A stretch of DNA of 64,000 bases from Motilibacter peucedani (GCF_003634695.1 NZ_RBWV01000015.1:124001-188000); one strand, 5' to 3'; shown: positions 17,998 through 29,407, numbered from the stretch's first letter. The notes: generated from the letters alone by a model not told the origin. Translations and numbers: made by a program.

Positions 17998-18024
17998 CTG
18001 GCACTCGCCTTGACCGAGTGCCAG
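17998..18024. promoter_or_regulatory. CIRCE element 1 (HrcA operator)
   Basis: CTGGCACTC, nine bases, then GAGTGCCAG: a perfect inverted repeat matching the CIRCE layout bound by HrcA. The candidate -35 TTGACC (18010-18015) lies inside the spacer, so repressor and RNA polymerase would compete directly. Confidence 0.92.
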
Positions 18025-18039
18025 GGATGCTCCTAGTGT
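18010..18039 (+). promoter_or_regulatory. groESL promoter
   Basis: TTGACC (18010-18015) and TAGTGT (18034-18039) are separated by 18 bp. The pair is framed by the two CIRCE elements, giving a 5' leader of roughly 110 nt before groES. Confidence 0.7.
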
Positions 18040-18044
18040 GGGCG

Positions 18045-18071
18045 TTGGCACTCTCCCCCGGAGTGTGCCAA
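18045..18071. promoter_or_regulatory. CIRCE element 2
   Basis: TTGGCACTC, nine bases, then GTGTGCCAA: eight of nine arm positions match. It lies just downstream of the -10 box, probably covering the transcription start, so HrcA could block at two sites. Confidence 0.88.
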
Positions 18072-18159
18072 TGCTGGAGGAGCGTCCGACCCCCGCGACG
18101 GCGGCCGCACCCGAAGCTCCCCACCTGTGCTCGAGTCCGCACCGCAACGGAGGTCGCGA

Positions 18160-18474
18160 ATGACGACGACTGCTTCCAAGGTCACCATCAAGCCGCTCGA
18201 GGACCGCATCCTCGTGCAGGCGCTCGAGGCGGAGCAGACCACTGCCTCCGGCCTCGTGATCCCGGACACCGCCAAGGAGAAGCCGCAGGAGGGCACCGTC
18301 CTCGCGGTCGGCCCCGGCCGCTTCGACGAGGCCGGCACCAACCGGCTCCCGCTCGACGTCAAGGTCGGCGACGTGGTGCTCTACAGCAAGTACGGCGGCA
18401 CCGAGGTCAAGTACAACGGCGAGGAGTACCTCGTGCTCAACGCCCGCGACGTGCTCGCGGTCATCGAGAAGTAG
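18160..18474 (+). CDS. groES: Co-chaperonin GroES
   Basis: GroES caps the GroEL chamber. The 104-residue protein begins [19 protein letters not shown] and has the mobile-loop region [21 protein letters not shown] and the C-terminal [15 protein letters not shown]. The ATG at 18160 is preceded by ACGGAGGT seven bases upstream; an earlier in-frame start would add an unrelated N-terminus. It is controlled by two CIRCE boxes, so HrcA repression is expected, and it is cotranscribed with groEL across a 126-bp spacer. Confidence 0.97.
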   Translation: MTTTASKVTIKPLEDRILVQALEAEQTTASGLVIPDTAKEKPQEGTVLAVGPGRFDEAGTNRLPLDVKVGDVVLYSKYGGTEVKYNGEEYLVLNARDVLAVIEK

Positions 18475-18579
18475 GACTCCTCCTCCCCGGCGGCGGTCGA
18501 GCGGTGCGCGAGCACGGCCGGCCGCCGTCGGCGGTTGTCCCGCCCCACCTGCCAGACGCACCACCACGCCACACCCTGA

Positions 18580-20226
<1,647 letters not shown>

Positions 20227-20244
20227 TCGCCCGACGCACCCCGC

Positions 20245-20292
20245 GCTCCGGCCGGGTCGCGCCCCCGAGAGGGGGAGCGGCCCGGCCGGAGC
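20245..20292 (+). terminator. Strong hairpin terminator after groEL
   Basis: GCTCCGGCCGGG pairs perfectly with CCCGGCCGGAGC. Inside lies a second CCCCC/GGGGG stem with a GAGA loop. It starts 19 bases after the groEL stop and lacks a T-run. Confidence 0.8.
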
Positions 20293-20434
20293 CGTTCGGG
20301 GACGAGGCCGGGGTGTCCGCCGTGCCACAGGACTGACAGGTTCCTCCCAGGGAACGCGCGTAGCGTCTGGTCTGTTGGACACAGGGTTGCCTGAGGCCGA
20401 GAGGCCGGTGTCGATCTCGAGGAGGGTGCGCAGC

Positions 20435-21904
20435 GTGGGTGCAGCGAGGCTCTGGGTACGCGTGGGTGCGCTCGCCGCGAGCGGCGCGCTCAGCCTGGCC
20501 CTGACCGCCCCCGCCCGTGCCGCGAGCCCGGCCCTGACGCCCTCAGCACCGGGGGCCGTGGCCTCCGACACCCCGAGCTCGGCCCCCGCGCCGACCGCGG
20601 GCGGCGGCGCGGGCGACGTGGCCGGGGACCCCGCCACCCCGGCCGGGACGGCGACGCCGAGCCCGACCGCCAGCCCCACCGCCAGCCCGGGTCCGGGCGG
20701 CACCGCGTCGAGCTCTCCCTCGCCCGGCACCCCCTCGCCGGGCTCCACGGGCGCGCCCACGCCCTCGGGGACCTCGTCGCCCGGCTCCTCACCGACACCG
20801 AGCGCCTCCCCGACGCTGAGCCCGGAGCAGGCGGCGGCCCTCGCGGCGGCGGTGCGCGCCGGGACCGCCTCGCTCCAGCAGGCGACCGCCGAGCTGGCCG
20901 TGCTGCGGGCCGCCGCGTCGAAGGCGCTCGAGGCCCACTCGGTCGCGAAGCGCAAGGCCGACGCAGCCACTCTCGCGGCCAAGGCCGCGAAGGAGCTGGC
21001 TGCGGCCGACGAGGAGGCGGCCGCCCAGGCCCAGGGCTCGCTCAACCGGCTCGCCGCCAACGCCTACCGCGGCGGCCCGCTCGGCTCGAGCAGCGCGAGC
21101 ATCACCGCCCTGCTGGGGGCGAGCGACCCCGCCGACTTCCTGCGCCGGGCCCACGACGTGCGGGCCATGGCCGCCGAGCGCGCCGCCACGCTGCACGTCG
21201 CGCGAGCGGCGGTGGAGAAGCACCAGGACGCCGCCGCCGCGGCCCAGGTCGCGGCCGACAGGGCGGCGGCGGCCGAGCGCGGCGTCCGCGCCACCCAGGC
21301 CCGGAGCACCACGCTGGTCACGTCGGCGAGCCGGCTGGTGGCCGCGCTGGCGACGAACCTGTCGGCGAAGGACTCCTCGGCCAAGCTGGCACAGGCGACC
21401 TCGGTGGCCGAGCAGCGGGCGGTCGAGAACGCTCTGGTCAAGGCGCGGGCCCAGGCCCGCGGCGAGCCGGTGCTGGGCGTCGGCGGCTGCGCCGGCACCG
21501 ACGTGTCGGCCTACCCCAACGGCCAGCTGCCGACCGCGGCGCTCTGCCCGCTGTGGGGGGCTCCGGGGCACCTGCTCCGTGCGGACGCCGCTGCGAGCTT
21601 CAACGCGATGAGCAAGGCCTACGCCGAGACGTTCGGGACGCCGATCTGCGCCACCGACTCCTACCGCGACCTCGCGATGCAGCAGGACCTCTTCGTGCGC
21701 AAGCCCACGCTGGCCGCGGTACCCGGCACCTCGAACCACGGCTGGGGCCTGGCGGTCGACCTGTGCGACGGGGTCGAGAGCTTCGGCACGCCGCAGCACG
21801 AGTGGCTCGACGCGAACTCGTTCAGGTGGGGCTGGTTCCACCCGGGCTGGGCCGAGCCGACCGGCAGCCGGCCCGAGCCCTGGCACTGGGAGTTCAGCGG
21901 CTGA
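20435..21904 (+). CDS. Secreted M15-family D,D-carboxypeptidase (VanY-like) with coiled coil
   Basis: The protein (about 489 residues) has a signal peptide ending near TAPARA, a Pro/Ser/Thr-rich linker (about 25-130), and an Ala/Lys-rich coiled coil (about 130-335) like those of cell-wall hydrolases. The C-terminal zinc peptidase domain has TDSYRDLAMQQ, SNHGWGLAVDLCDG (HxxxxxxD zinc motif) and EPWHWEF. It likely trims peptidoglycan stem peptides, with the coiled coil as a regulatory arm. GTG 20435 is preceded by GAGGAGG nine bases upstream; GTG 20426 and 20408 are in-frame alternatives. Confidence 0.85.
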   Translation: MGAARLWVRVGALAASGALSLALTAPARAASPALTPSAPGAVASDTPSSAPAPTAGGGAGDVAGDPATPAGTATPSPTASPTASPGPGGTASSSPSPGTPSPGSTGAPTPSGTSSPGSSPTPSASPTLSPEQAAALAAAVRAGTASLQQATAELAVLRAAASKALEAHSVAKRKADAATLAAKAAKELAAADEEAAAQAQGSLNRLAANAYRGGPLGSSSASITALLGASDPADFLRRAHDVRAMAAERAATLHVARAAVEKHQDAAAAAQVAADRAAAAERGVRATQARSTTLVTSASRLVAALATNLSAKDSSAKLAQATSVAEQRAVENALVKARAQARGEPVLGVGGCAGTDVSAYPNGQLPTAALCPLWGAPGHLLRADAAASFNAMSKAYAETFGTPICATDSYRDLAMQQDLFVRKPTLAAVPGTSNHGWGLAVDLCDGVESFGTPQHEWLDANSFRWGWFHPGWAEPTGSRPEPWHWEFSG

Positions 21905-21926
21905 CGCCGCTGGAGCGCGGGTGGGG

Positions 21927-22223
21927 TCAGGCCACGAGCGAGGTGCCGGAGGCGGCCGCGTACGCCGCCTCGCGGTCGTCCTCGGACATCCCGCCCCACA
22001 CGCCGTAGGGCTCGCGCACCGCGAGCGCGTGTCGGGCGCACTCGGCCAGCACCGGGCAGGTCGCGCAGACCGCCTTGGCGGCCTCCTCGCGAGCACGCCG
22101 GCGCGGGCCGCGCTCGCCGTCGGGGTGGAAGAACGTGTCGGGGTCGGCGCCTCGGCAGGCGCCGAGCAGCTGCCAGTCCCACAGGTCCGCGTTGGGTCCG
22201 GGAAGCCGGGAGAGCTCGGCCAT
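21927..22223 (-). CDS. whiD: WhiB-family iron-sulfur regulator, WhiD/WhiB3 type
   Basis: The 98-residue protein holds four [4Fe-4S] cysteines (C23, C53, C56, C62) in ACRG and VCATCPVLAEC, and the sigma-factor-contacting GVWGGM turn. Its start, SRLPGPNADLWDWQLL, closely resembles Streptomyces WhiD as I recall it, rather than WhiB1 or WhiB2. WhiD is needed for late spore maturation in Streptomyces, and WhiB3 of mycobacteria senses redox state. These proteins bind domain 4 of the primary sigma factor. A GGAGG (reverse complement) six bases before the ATG sets the start. It sits divergently from a MerR-type regulator, with bldM next. Confidence 0.93.
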   Translation of the reverse strand: MAELSRLPGPNADLWDWQLLGACRGADPDTFFHPDGERGPRRRAREEAAKAVCATCPVLAECARHALAVREPYGVWGGMSEDDREAAYAAASGTSLVA

Positions 22224-22340
22224 GCGGATCGCCTCCTTGCGTCGTTGTGAGGACGGTATAACCGCGCCATAAGTTGTTCAACCCTCCATCGCTGAGACGT
22301 GGCGCACACGCCCCCGCTGGCGGGAGCCCTCCGGCCGCGG

Positions 22341-22346
22341 GACGAT
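22341..22346 (+). promoter_or_regulatory. Candidate -10 of the MerR-type gene
   Basis: GACGAT ends five bases before the GTG at 22352 and no Shine-Dalgarno is present, suggesting a leaderless message. The match to TANNNT is partial. Confidence 0.3.
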
Positions 22347-22351
22347 GCAGT

Positions 22352-23260
22352 GTGGACTCCGAGGCCGTGCTGTCCGTCGCGGCCGTCGCCCGTCGGCTGG
22401 GCGTCGCACCCGCCACGCTCCGGACGTGGGACCGCCGCTACGACCTCGGCCCCTCCGGGCACACCGCGGGCTCGCACCGCCGCTACACCGCCCACGACCT
22501 CGAGCGGCTCACGCTGATGCGCAGGCTGACGCTCGAGGGCGTGCCGCCGGCCGAGGCCGCGCGCGTCGCTCTGGCCGCCGAGGACGTCACGCCCCAGCCG
22601 GCCACCCCGGTCGGCGGTGGGCGGGTGCTGGCCATGCCGGGCGGCAGCGCGGCGACCCGTGGGCTGGCGCGGGCCGCCATGGCGCTGGACGACCACGCCT
22701 GCAGGCAGATCATCCGCACCACCCTCGACGCCATCGGCGTGGTGGCGACCTGGGACCAGCTGCTCCGGCCGGTGCTCGCCGGCGTGGGGGAGCGCTGGGC
22801 GCAGACGGGGGAGGGGGTCGAGGTCGAGCACCTCCTCAGCGAGGTCTCGGCGAGCGTCTTCCGCACGGGCGCCGAGGTCGCCAACCCGCTCAACGGGCGC
22901 CCGGTGCTGCTCGCCGGTGCTCCGCAGGAGCTCCACATCCTGCCGCTGCACGTGCTGGCCGCGGCCCTCGCCGAGCGCCAGGTCGCCAGCCGGGTGCTCG
23001 GCGCCCAGCTGCCGGCGCGCGCGCTGGTCGACGCAGTGACCCGCAGCGGTCCCGCCGCCGTCGTGCTCTGGGCGCAGCGCACGGCCAGTGCCGACGTCTC
23101 CGGGCTCGCCTCGCTGCCGGGCCAGCGCCCGGCGCCGGCGGTGTTCGCCGGCGGGCCCGGCTGGGACGCCGTGGAGCTGCCGGAGGGCGCGCGGCGCCTC
23201 GAGTCGCTGGGCGACGCGGTCGAGACGATGGTGGGGCTGGTCACGGCGCGTCGCGCCTGA
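22352..23260 (+). CDS. MerR-family regulator with cobalamin-binding-type C-terminus (CarH/LitR-like)
   Basis: The 302-residue protein has an N-terminal MerR helix-turn-helix (about 6-75, SVAAVARRLGVAPATLRTWDRRY). A four-helix B12-cap-like domain and a Rossmann-like domain follow. Residues W149, E159 and H160 reproduce the W-x9-EH motif of light-sensing CarH proteins, where these residues line the adenosylcobalamin. H195 in QELHILPLHVLAAAL sits where the lower-axial cobalt ligand (ExH or DxH) is expected. A B12-dependent light or cofactor sensor is therefore possible. The GTG at 22352 is chosen because it begins the HTH. It is flanked by whiD (divergent) and bldM (same strand). Confidence 0.75.
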   Translation: MDSEAVLSVAAVARRLGVAPATLRTWDRRYDLGPSGHTAGSHRRYTAHDLERLTLMRRLTLEGVPPAEAARVALAAEDVTPQPATPVGGGRVLAMPGGSAATRGLARAAMALDDHACRQIIRTTLDAIGVVATWDQLLRPVLAGVGERWAQTGEGVEVEHLLSEVSASVFRTGAEVANPLNGRPVLLAGAPQELHILPLHVLAAALAERQVASRVLGAQLPARALVDAVTRSGPAAVVLWAQRTASADVSGLASLPGQRPAPAVFAGGPGWDAVELPEGARRLESLGDAVETMVGLVTARRA

Positions 23261-23377
23261 CCCTCCGCTCCGCGCCGGCCGCTGACGGCGACCGGTCACC
23301 GTGCGTACGCGTTGTCGCGATTGCCCCGGGCTCAGGACTCCAGCCCCGCGGGTCGCCTGCCGAAAGCACTGGTGTCA

Positions 23378-23414
23378 GCGGGCAGAGAGCCCGCGCGGCG
23401 CGCACAGCGCGCCG
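23378..23414 (+). promoter_or_regulatory. Two adjacent perfect hairpins in front of bldM
   Basis: GCGGGC-AGAGA-GCCCGC (23378-23394) is followed one base later by CGGCGCGC-ACA-GCGCGCCG (23396-23414), ending 22 bases before the bldM ATG. They may terminate the MerR transcript, or fold in the bldM leader. A GGAAGAGG ribosome-binding region follows the second stem. Confidence 0.6.
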
Positions 23415-23436
23415 GGACGAGCGGAAGAGGTGGCGG

Positions 23437-24042
23437 ATGCCCACGGTCCTGGTCTGCGATGACTCGCCGATGGCGCGCGAGGCGCTCCGGCGCGGCGTGG
23501 CGGCTGTGCCGGGTATCGAGCGGGTGGTCGTCGCCGGCTCCGGCGAGGAGGCCGTCGCCCGCTGGGGCCACGACCGCCCCGACCTGGTGCTCATCGACGT
23601 GCGCATGCCCGGCCTCGGCGGGATCGAGGCGGCTCGCCGCATCCTCGCCCAGGACCCGACAGCCAGCGTCATCATGCTCACGATGGCCGAGGACGTCGAC
23701 GGCGTCGCCCGTGCGGTGGCCTCCGGCGTGCGCGGCTACCTCGTCAAGGACGCGACCCGCGAGGAGATCGCAGCGACCGTGACCTCGGCGCTGGGCGACT
23801 CGAGCCTGCGCCGCGCCGCGGTGCCCGTGGCCCGGGCCGGCGACGCGCCGACGCTCACCGAGCGCGAGATGCAGGTGCTCGACGGCATGAGCCGCGGGCG
23901 CAGCAACGCCGAGATCGGGCGTGAGCTCTACCTGTCCGAGGACACGGTGAAGACCCACGCCCGACGGCTGTTCCGCAAGCTCGGCGCTGCTGACCGGGCG
24001 CACGCGGTGGCGCTCGGCTTCCGCCTCGGGCTCGTCCGCTAG
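23437..24042 (+). CDS. bldM: Response regulator BldM
   Basis: The 201-residue NarL/FixJ-type regulator has receiver acidic residues at D8/D9, the phospho-acceptor position D54 in LIDVRMPGLGG, and a C-terminal LuxR helix-turn-helix, TLTEREMQVLDGMSRGRSNAEIG. The linker and the end (SEDTVKTHARRLF, DRAHAVALGFRLGLVR) match Streptomyces BldM almost word for word as I remember it. BldM drives aerial growth genes as a homodimer and late genes as a heterodimer with WhiI. Its position beside whiD and upstream of guaB copies the Streptomyces order. The stop shares CTAG with the convergent glucosidase. Confidence 0.93.
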   Translation: MPTVLVCDDSPMAREALRRGVAAVPGIERVVVAGSGEEAVARWGHDRPDLVLIDVRMPGLGGIEAARRILAQDPTASVIMLTMAEDVDGVARAVASGVRGYLVKDATREEIAATVTSALGDSSLRRAAVPVARAGDAPTLTEREMQVLDGMSRGRSNAEIGRELYLSEDTVKTHARRLFRKLGAADRAHAVALGFRLGLVR

Positions 24043-25688
24043 GACAGCCACACCCCAGCGTCCGGGGGCAGGTGCCCGTCGACGAGCTCAGCGCTCGCGA
24101 CGCGCGCCTGCCCCCACTGCTGGGGCAACTGGTACGCAGTGGTGCCAGTGTTGACCACGCAGACCATCGCGCCGCGGCGGAAGGCCAGCACCGCCTGGTC
24201 ACCGGTGTCGAGCCACTCGAGCTCGCCGGACGCGTACGTCCTCCGGGCGCGCAGCGCGGCGCGGTAGAGCGCGAGGGTCGAGCTGGCGTCCTGCTCCTGC
24301 GCGCTCACCGCGTACTTGCCGAAGAGGTCCGGCTGCGGCATCCAGGGGTCGACGTCCGCGTCGCCGGAGAAGCCGAACGTCGGCCGGTCCTCGGTCCACG
24401 GCATCGGGATGCGGCACCCGTCGCGGCCCACCTCCTCGCCGCCGGAGCGGAAGAAGATGGGGTCCTGCCGCGCCTCGTCGGGCAGGTCGTAGACCTCGGG
24501 CAGCCCGAGCTCCTCACCCTGGTAGAGGTAGACCGACCCCGGCAGGGCCAGCAGCATCAGGATCGCAGCCCGTGCCCGGCGCGTGCCGCTCTCGAGGTCG
24601 ACCTCGCCGCGCGTGCGCGCCGAGGCGATCGGGTCGCCGTTGGACGCCGCCTGCGGGTCGCGCGTCGTGCCGTAGCGCGTGACGGTGCGTGGTACGTCGT
24701 GGTTCGACAGGGTCCACGTGGCCGGCGTGCCCGTGGCCGACGACTGCTCGACGCCCCGCGTGATCGCGCCGCGGATCGACGTGCCGTCCCACTGCTGCAG
24801 CAGCAGGTCGAAGAAGAACGCCTGGTGCAGCTCGTCGGGGCGGAGGTACTCCGCGAGGTGCGACACCTCGGGCACCCAGACCTCGCCCACGAACATGAGC
24901 TCGCGCTCCGGCGCGTAGGAGTCGGCGAGCGCGCGCCAGCGGCGGTAGATGTCGTGCACGCCCGGCTGGTTCCACATGTGGGCGTTGTAGTCCGACGTGC
25001 CGTCCTCGCGGCAGGGCCAGTCGGGCAGCTCGGGGTGCTTGGCCATGCCGTGGGCCACGTCGACGCGGAAGCCGTCGACGCCCTGGTCGAACCAGAAGCG
25101 CAGGACGTCCTCGAACATCTGGGCCACCTCGAGATGGCTCCAGTCGAAGTCGGGCTGCGAGGGGTCGAAGATGTGCAGGTACCACTGGCCGGGCCGGCCG
25201 TCCGCGTCGGTCGTGCGGGTCCAGGCGGGACCGCCGAAGATCGAGCTCCAGTTGTTGGGCGGGAGCTCGCCGTCGGCGCCGCGGCCGTCGCAGAAGTGGA
25301 AGCGCGCCCGCTCCGGCGAGCCGGGCGCCGCGGCGAGGGCCGCGCGGAACCACTCGTGGTCCTGCGAGCAGTGGTTGGCGACGAGGTCGAGCAGCACCTT
25401 GAGGCCGCGCTCGTGCGCGTCGCGGACCAGCCCGCGGAAGTCCTCGAGGGTGCCGTAGGCCGGCTCGACCGCGAAGTAGTCGGCGATGTCGTAGCCGTGG
25501 TCGCGCTGCGGCGAGGCGTAGTGGGGGTTGAGCCAGATGCCGTCCGCACCGAGTGCGGCGACGTGGTCGAGGTGGGCGCGCAGGCCGGCGAGGTCGCCGA
25601 TGCCGTCGCCGTCGCCGTCGGCGAAGGAGCGCACGTAGACCTGGTAGACCACGGCGTCCTGCCACCAGCGGGTGGGGGAAGTGTTCAT
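24039..25688 (-). CDS. GH13 alpha-glucosidase / oligo-1,6-glucosidase
   Basis: This cytosolic glycoside hydrolase of 549 residues likely releases glucose from short malto- or isomalto-oligosaccharides. The (beta/alpha)8 barrel starts WWQDAVVYQVYVRSFADGDGDGIGDL. The catalytic residues are Asp210 in GFRVDVAHG (nucleophile), Glu269 in FVGEVW (acid/base) and Asp331 in SNHDVPR. The calcium-like DGDGDG loop is present. It appears alone, with no transport genes beside it. A perfect inverted repeat 41 bases upstream is probably the binding site of a LacI-type sugar repressor. From memory, the Streptomyces locus has a sigma factor gene between bldM and guaB where this gene sits. Confidence 0.92.
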   Translation of the reverse strand: MNTSPTRWWQDAVVYQVYVRSFADGDGDGIGDLAGLRAHLDHVAALGADGIWLNPHYASPQRDHGYDIADYFAVEPAYGTLEDFRGLVRDAHERGLKVLLDLVANHCSQDHEWFRAALAAAPGSPERARFHFCDGRGADGELPPNNWSSIFGGPAWTRTTDADGRPGQWYLHIFDPSQPDFDWSHLEVAQMFEDVLRFWFDQGVDGFRVDVAHGMAKHPELPDWPCREDGTSDYNAHMWNQPGVHDIYRRWRALADSYAPERELMFVGEVWVPEVSHLAEYLRPDELHQAFFFDLLLQQWDGTSIRGAITRGVEQSSATGTPATWTLSNHDVPRTVTRYGTTRDPQAASNGDPIASARTRGEVDLESGTRRARAAILMLLALPGSVYLYQGEELGLPEVYDLPDEARQDPIFFRSGGEEVGRDGCRIPMPWTEDRPTFGFSGDADVDPWMPQPDLFGKYAVSAQEQDASSTLALYRAALRARRTYASGELEWLDTGDQAVLAFRRGAMVCVVNTGTTAYQLPQQWGQARVASAELVDGHLPPDAGVWLS

Positions 25689-25729
25689 GGGGTGTTCCTC
25701 GTTCGGGACGTGACGGGCCCACTGTGCAC

Positions 25730-25754
25730 GGTTCTTGCAACGGCAGCAAGAACC
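25730..25754. promoter_or_regulatory. Perfect 9-bp inverted repeat, LacI-type sugar operator
   Basis: GGTTCTTGC, seven bases, GCAAGAACC. The TTCTTGC/GCAAGAA core resembles operators of actinobacterial maltose/alpha-glucoside repressors. It lies between the divergent glucosidase (start 25688) and guaB (start 25812), and the glucosidase is the natural target. Confidence 0.75.
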
Positions 25755-25757
25755 TGA

Positions 25758-27328
<1,571 letters not shown>

Positions 27329-27339
27329 GAGGCAGCACG

Positions 27340-28461
27340 TTGGCTGAGGTCGAGATCGGGCGCGGCAAGCGCGGCATGCAGGGCTACCCCTTCGACGACA
27401 TCGCGATCGTCCCGAGCCGGCGCACCCGCGACCCCGAGGAGGTCTCGGTCACCTGGCAGATCGACGCCTACCGCTTCGAGATGCCGGTGATGGCCGCGCC
27501 GATGGACTCGGCGATGTCGCCGGCCACCGCGATCGCGATGGGCAAGCTCGGCGGTCTCGGCGTGCTCGACCTCGAGGGGCTCTGGACGCGCTACGCCGAC
27601 CCGGCGCCGCTGCTCGCGGAGATCCCGACGCTCGACCCGCGGATCGCCAACAAGCGGCTGCAGGAGCTCTACTCGGCACCCATCCAGCCCGAGCTCGTGG
27701 CGCAGCGCCTCGCCGAGGTCCGCGCGGGCGGCGTCACGGTGGCCGGCTCCCTCTCGCCCCAGCGCACCCAGCAGCTCTGGAAGACCGTCGTCGACGCGGG
27801 CGTCGACGTGTTCGTCATCCGCGGCACCACGGTCTCCGCCGAGCACGTCTCCGGCCGCGCGGAGCCGCTCAACCTCAAGCAGTTCATCTACGAGCTCGAC
27901 GTCCCGGTCGTCGTCGGCGGCTGCGCGACCTACCAGGCGGCGCTGCACCTCATGCGCACCGGCGCGGCCGGCGTGCTGGTCGGGTTCGGCGGCGGGGCGG
28001 CGCACACGACCCGCACCGTGCTCGGCGTCGCGGTGCCGATGGCCTCCGCGGTCGCCGACGTCGCGGCCGCGCGCCGCGACTACATGGACGAGTCCGGCGG
28101 GCGCTACGTGCACGTCATCGCCGACGGGGGAGTGGGCCGTTCGGGCGACCTCACCAAGGCGATCGCCTGCGGTGCCGACGCCGTGATGATGGGCTCGCCG
28201 CTGGCGAAGGCGGTCGAGGCCCCCGGCATGGGCTGGCACTGGGGCTCGGAGGCCCACCACCCCGAGCTGCCGCGCGGGCTGCGCGTCGAGGTCGGCACCG
28301 TCGGCACCCTGCAGGAGGTCCTGCTCGGGCCGTCGAGCAGCGCTGACGGCTCGCTGAACTTCATCGGCGCGCTGCGCCGCGCGATGGCGACGACCGGCTA
28401 CTCCGACCTCAAGGAGTTCCAGCGGGTCGAGGTCGCCGTCGCGCCCTACGCGCCGCGCTGA
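27340..28461 (+). CDS. GuaB3-family IMP dehydrogenase-related protein
   Basis: The 373-residue barrel protein belongs to the actinobacterial GuaB3 group, which lies directly downstream of guaB. It lacks CBS domains and has MDSAMSPATAIAMGKLGG, the loop VFVIRGTTVSAEHVSG where the IMPDH Cys loop would be, and VIADGGVGRSGDLTKAIACGADAVMMGSPLA. The catalytic Cys is not at the canonical GSxC position, so guaB-like chemistry is doubtful. Some members have been reported as GMP reductases; which reaction applies here is not settled. It starts with TTG after GAGAGG, 28 bases from guaB. Confidence 0.9.
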   Translation: MAEVEIGRGKRGMQGYPFDDIAIVPSRRTRDPEEVSVTWQIDAYRFEMPVMAAPMDSAMSPATAIAMGKLGGLGVLDLEGLWTRYADPAPLLAEIPTLDPRIANKRLQELYSAPIQPELVAQRLAEVRAGGVTVAGSLSPQRTQQLWKTVVDAGVDVFVIRGTTVSAEHVSGRAEPLNLKQFIYELDVPVVVGGCATYQAALHLMRTGAAGVLVGFGGGAAHTTRTVLGVAVPMASAVADVAAARRDYMDESGGRYVHVIADGGVGRSGDLTKAIACGADAVMMGSPLAKAVEAPGMGWHWGSEAHHPELPRGLRVEVGTVGTLQEVLLGPSSSADGSLNFIGALRRAMATTGYSDLKEFQRVEVAVAPYAPR

Positions 28462-28468
28462 GCGGCGG

Positions 28469-29407
28469 ATGACGGCGTACGCCCCTCCTCCTCCCGACGA
28501 CTGGACGCCGCCGCGTCGGCGGCCGCCGGTCCTGCCGGTCGTCGCGACCGTCGTCGTGGCGGCCCTGGTCGCCGTGCTGGCGGTCACGGCCGTCCAGCTG
28601 CGCTCGACCCGCCGCGACGTCGACGCGCTGAGCGCCGCGGTCGCCGAGGCGCAGGCGTCCTCCGCGGCGCAGGCGAGGGCGCAGGCCAGGGCGCTCGCCG
28701 TGCAGCGCAAGGCGCTCGACGGCGTGACCGGCCGCCTCGACCGCAACGAGAAGCAGCTCGCCGAGGACGAGGCGCAGCTCGCGCTGACCAAGAAGGCGCT
28801 GCCGCCGGACGTCACCTCGCTGGCGCAGCGGGTGCGGCCCTCGGTCGTCGTGGTGCGGTGCTCGGGGCAGTTCGACGGGTCGGGCTTCGCCTACGACATC
28901 CCACCGCGGCCCGGCTACGGCAGCGCGGTCGTCACGGCGGCGCACGTGGTGCAGGACTGCCAGGAGTCGCAGGGCGAGCTCACCGTGTCGCAGGACACCC
29001 GGGTGCTCGCGGCCAGTGCGCGCAGCGCGATGGGCGACCCCGGCGGCGACACCGACATCGCGGTGCTCGACGTCAAGGGCTCGATCCCCGCCCTGCAGGC
29101 AGCGAAGACCCTGGCCAGCGGCGGCTTCGTCATGTCGGTCGGCACGCCGCTGCAGGAGGACTTCGAGGGCGCGGTGTCCACGGGCGTCATCTCCAAGGTC
29201 TCGGCGCTGACCTTCCTGCACACCGCGCCCATCAGCAACGGCAACTCGGGCGGCCCGCTGCTCGACCGGGACGGCCGCGTGCTGGGCGTCACCGAGGGCG
29301 CCTTCGCGCCCACCGCCGAGCAGCCGGTCGCCGAGAGCGTCAACCAGGCCGTCCGCCTGGTGGCGCTGTGCGGGACGGTCCTGCCCGCCGACGGGTGCGA
29401 CCAGTGA
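28469..29407 (+). CDS. Membrane-anchored trypsin-like serine protease
   Basis: The 312-residue protein has a Pro-rich cytosolic start, one membrane helix (about 22-42), an Ala/Gln-rich coiled coil (about 48-105), then an extracellular chymotrypsin-fold domain. The triad is visible as VVTAAHVVQ (His), DTDIAVLDV (Asp) and SNGNSGGPLLD (Ser). There is no PDZ domain, unlike HtrA. It lies seven bases after the GuaB3 gene. A role in surface proteolysis is inferred; the coiled coil might promote oligomerisation. Confidence 0.86.
   Translation: MTAYAPPPPDDWTPPRRRPPVLPVVATVVVAALVAVLAVTAVQLRSTRRDVDALSAAVAEAQASSAAQARAQARALAVQRKALDGVTGRLDRNEKQLAEDEAQLALTKKALPPDVTSLAQRVRPSVVVVRCSGQFDGSGFAYDIPPRPGYGSAVVTAAHVVQDCQESQGELTVSQDTRVLAASARSAMGDPGGDTDIAVLDVKGSIPALQAAKTLASGGFVMSVGTPLQEDFEGAVSTGVISKVSALTFLHTAPISNGNSGGPLLDRDGRVLGVTEGAFAPTAEQPVAESVNQAVRLVALCGTVLPADGCDQ

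Noticed and set aside
20660-20820. Pro/Ser/Thr-rich repeats in the peptidase gene as a DNA repeat element
   Set aside because: They code for a normal cell-wall linker in frame with the signal peptide and catalytic domain.
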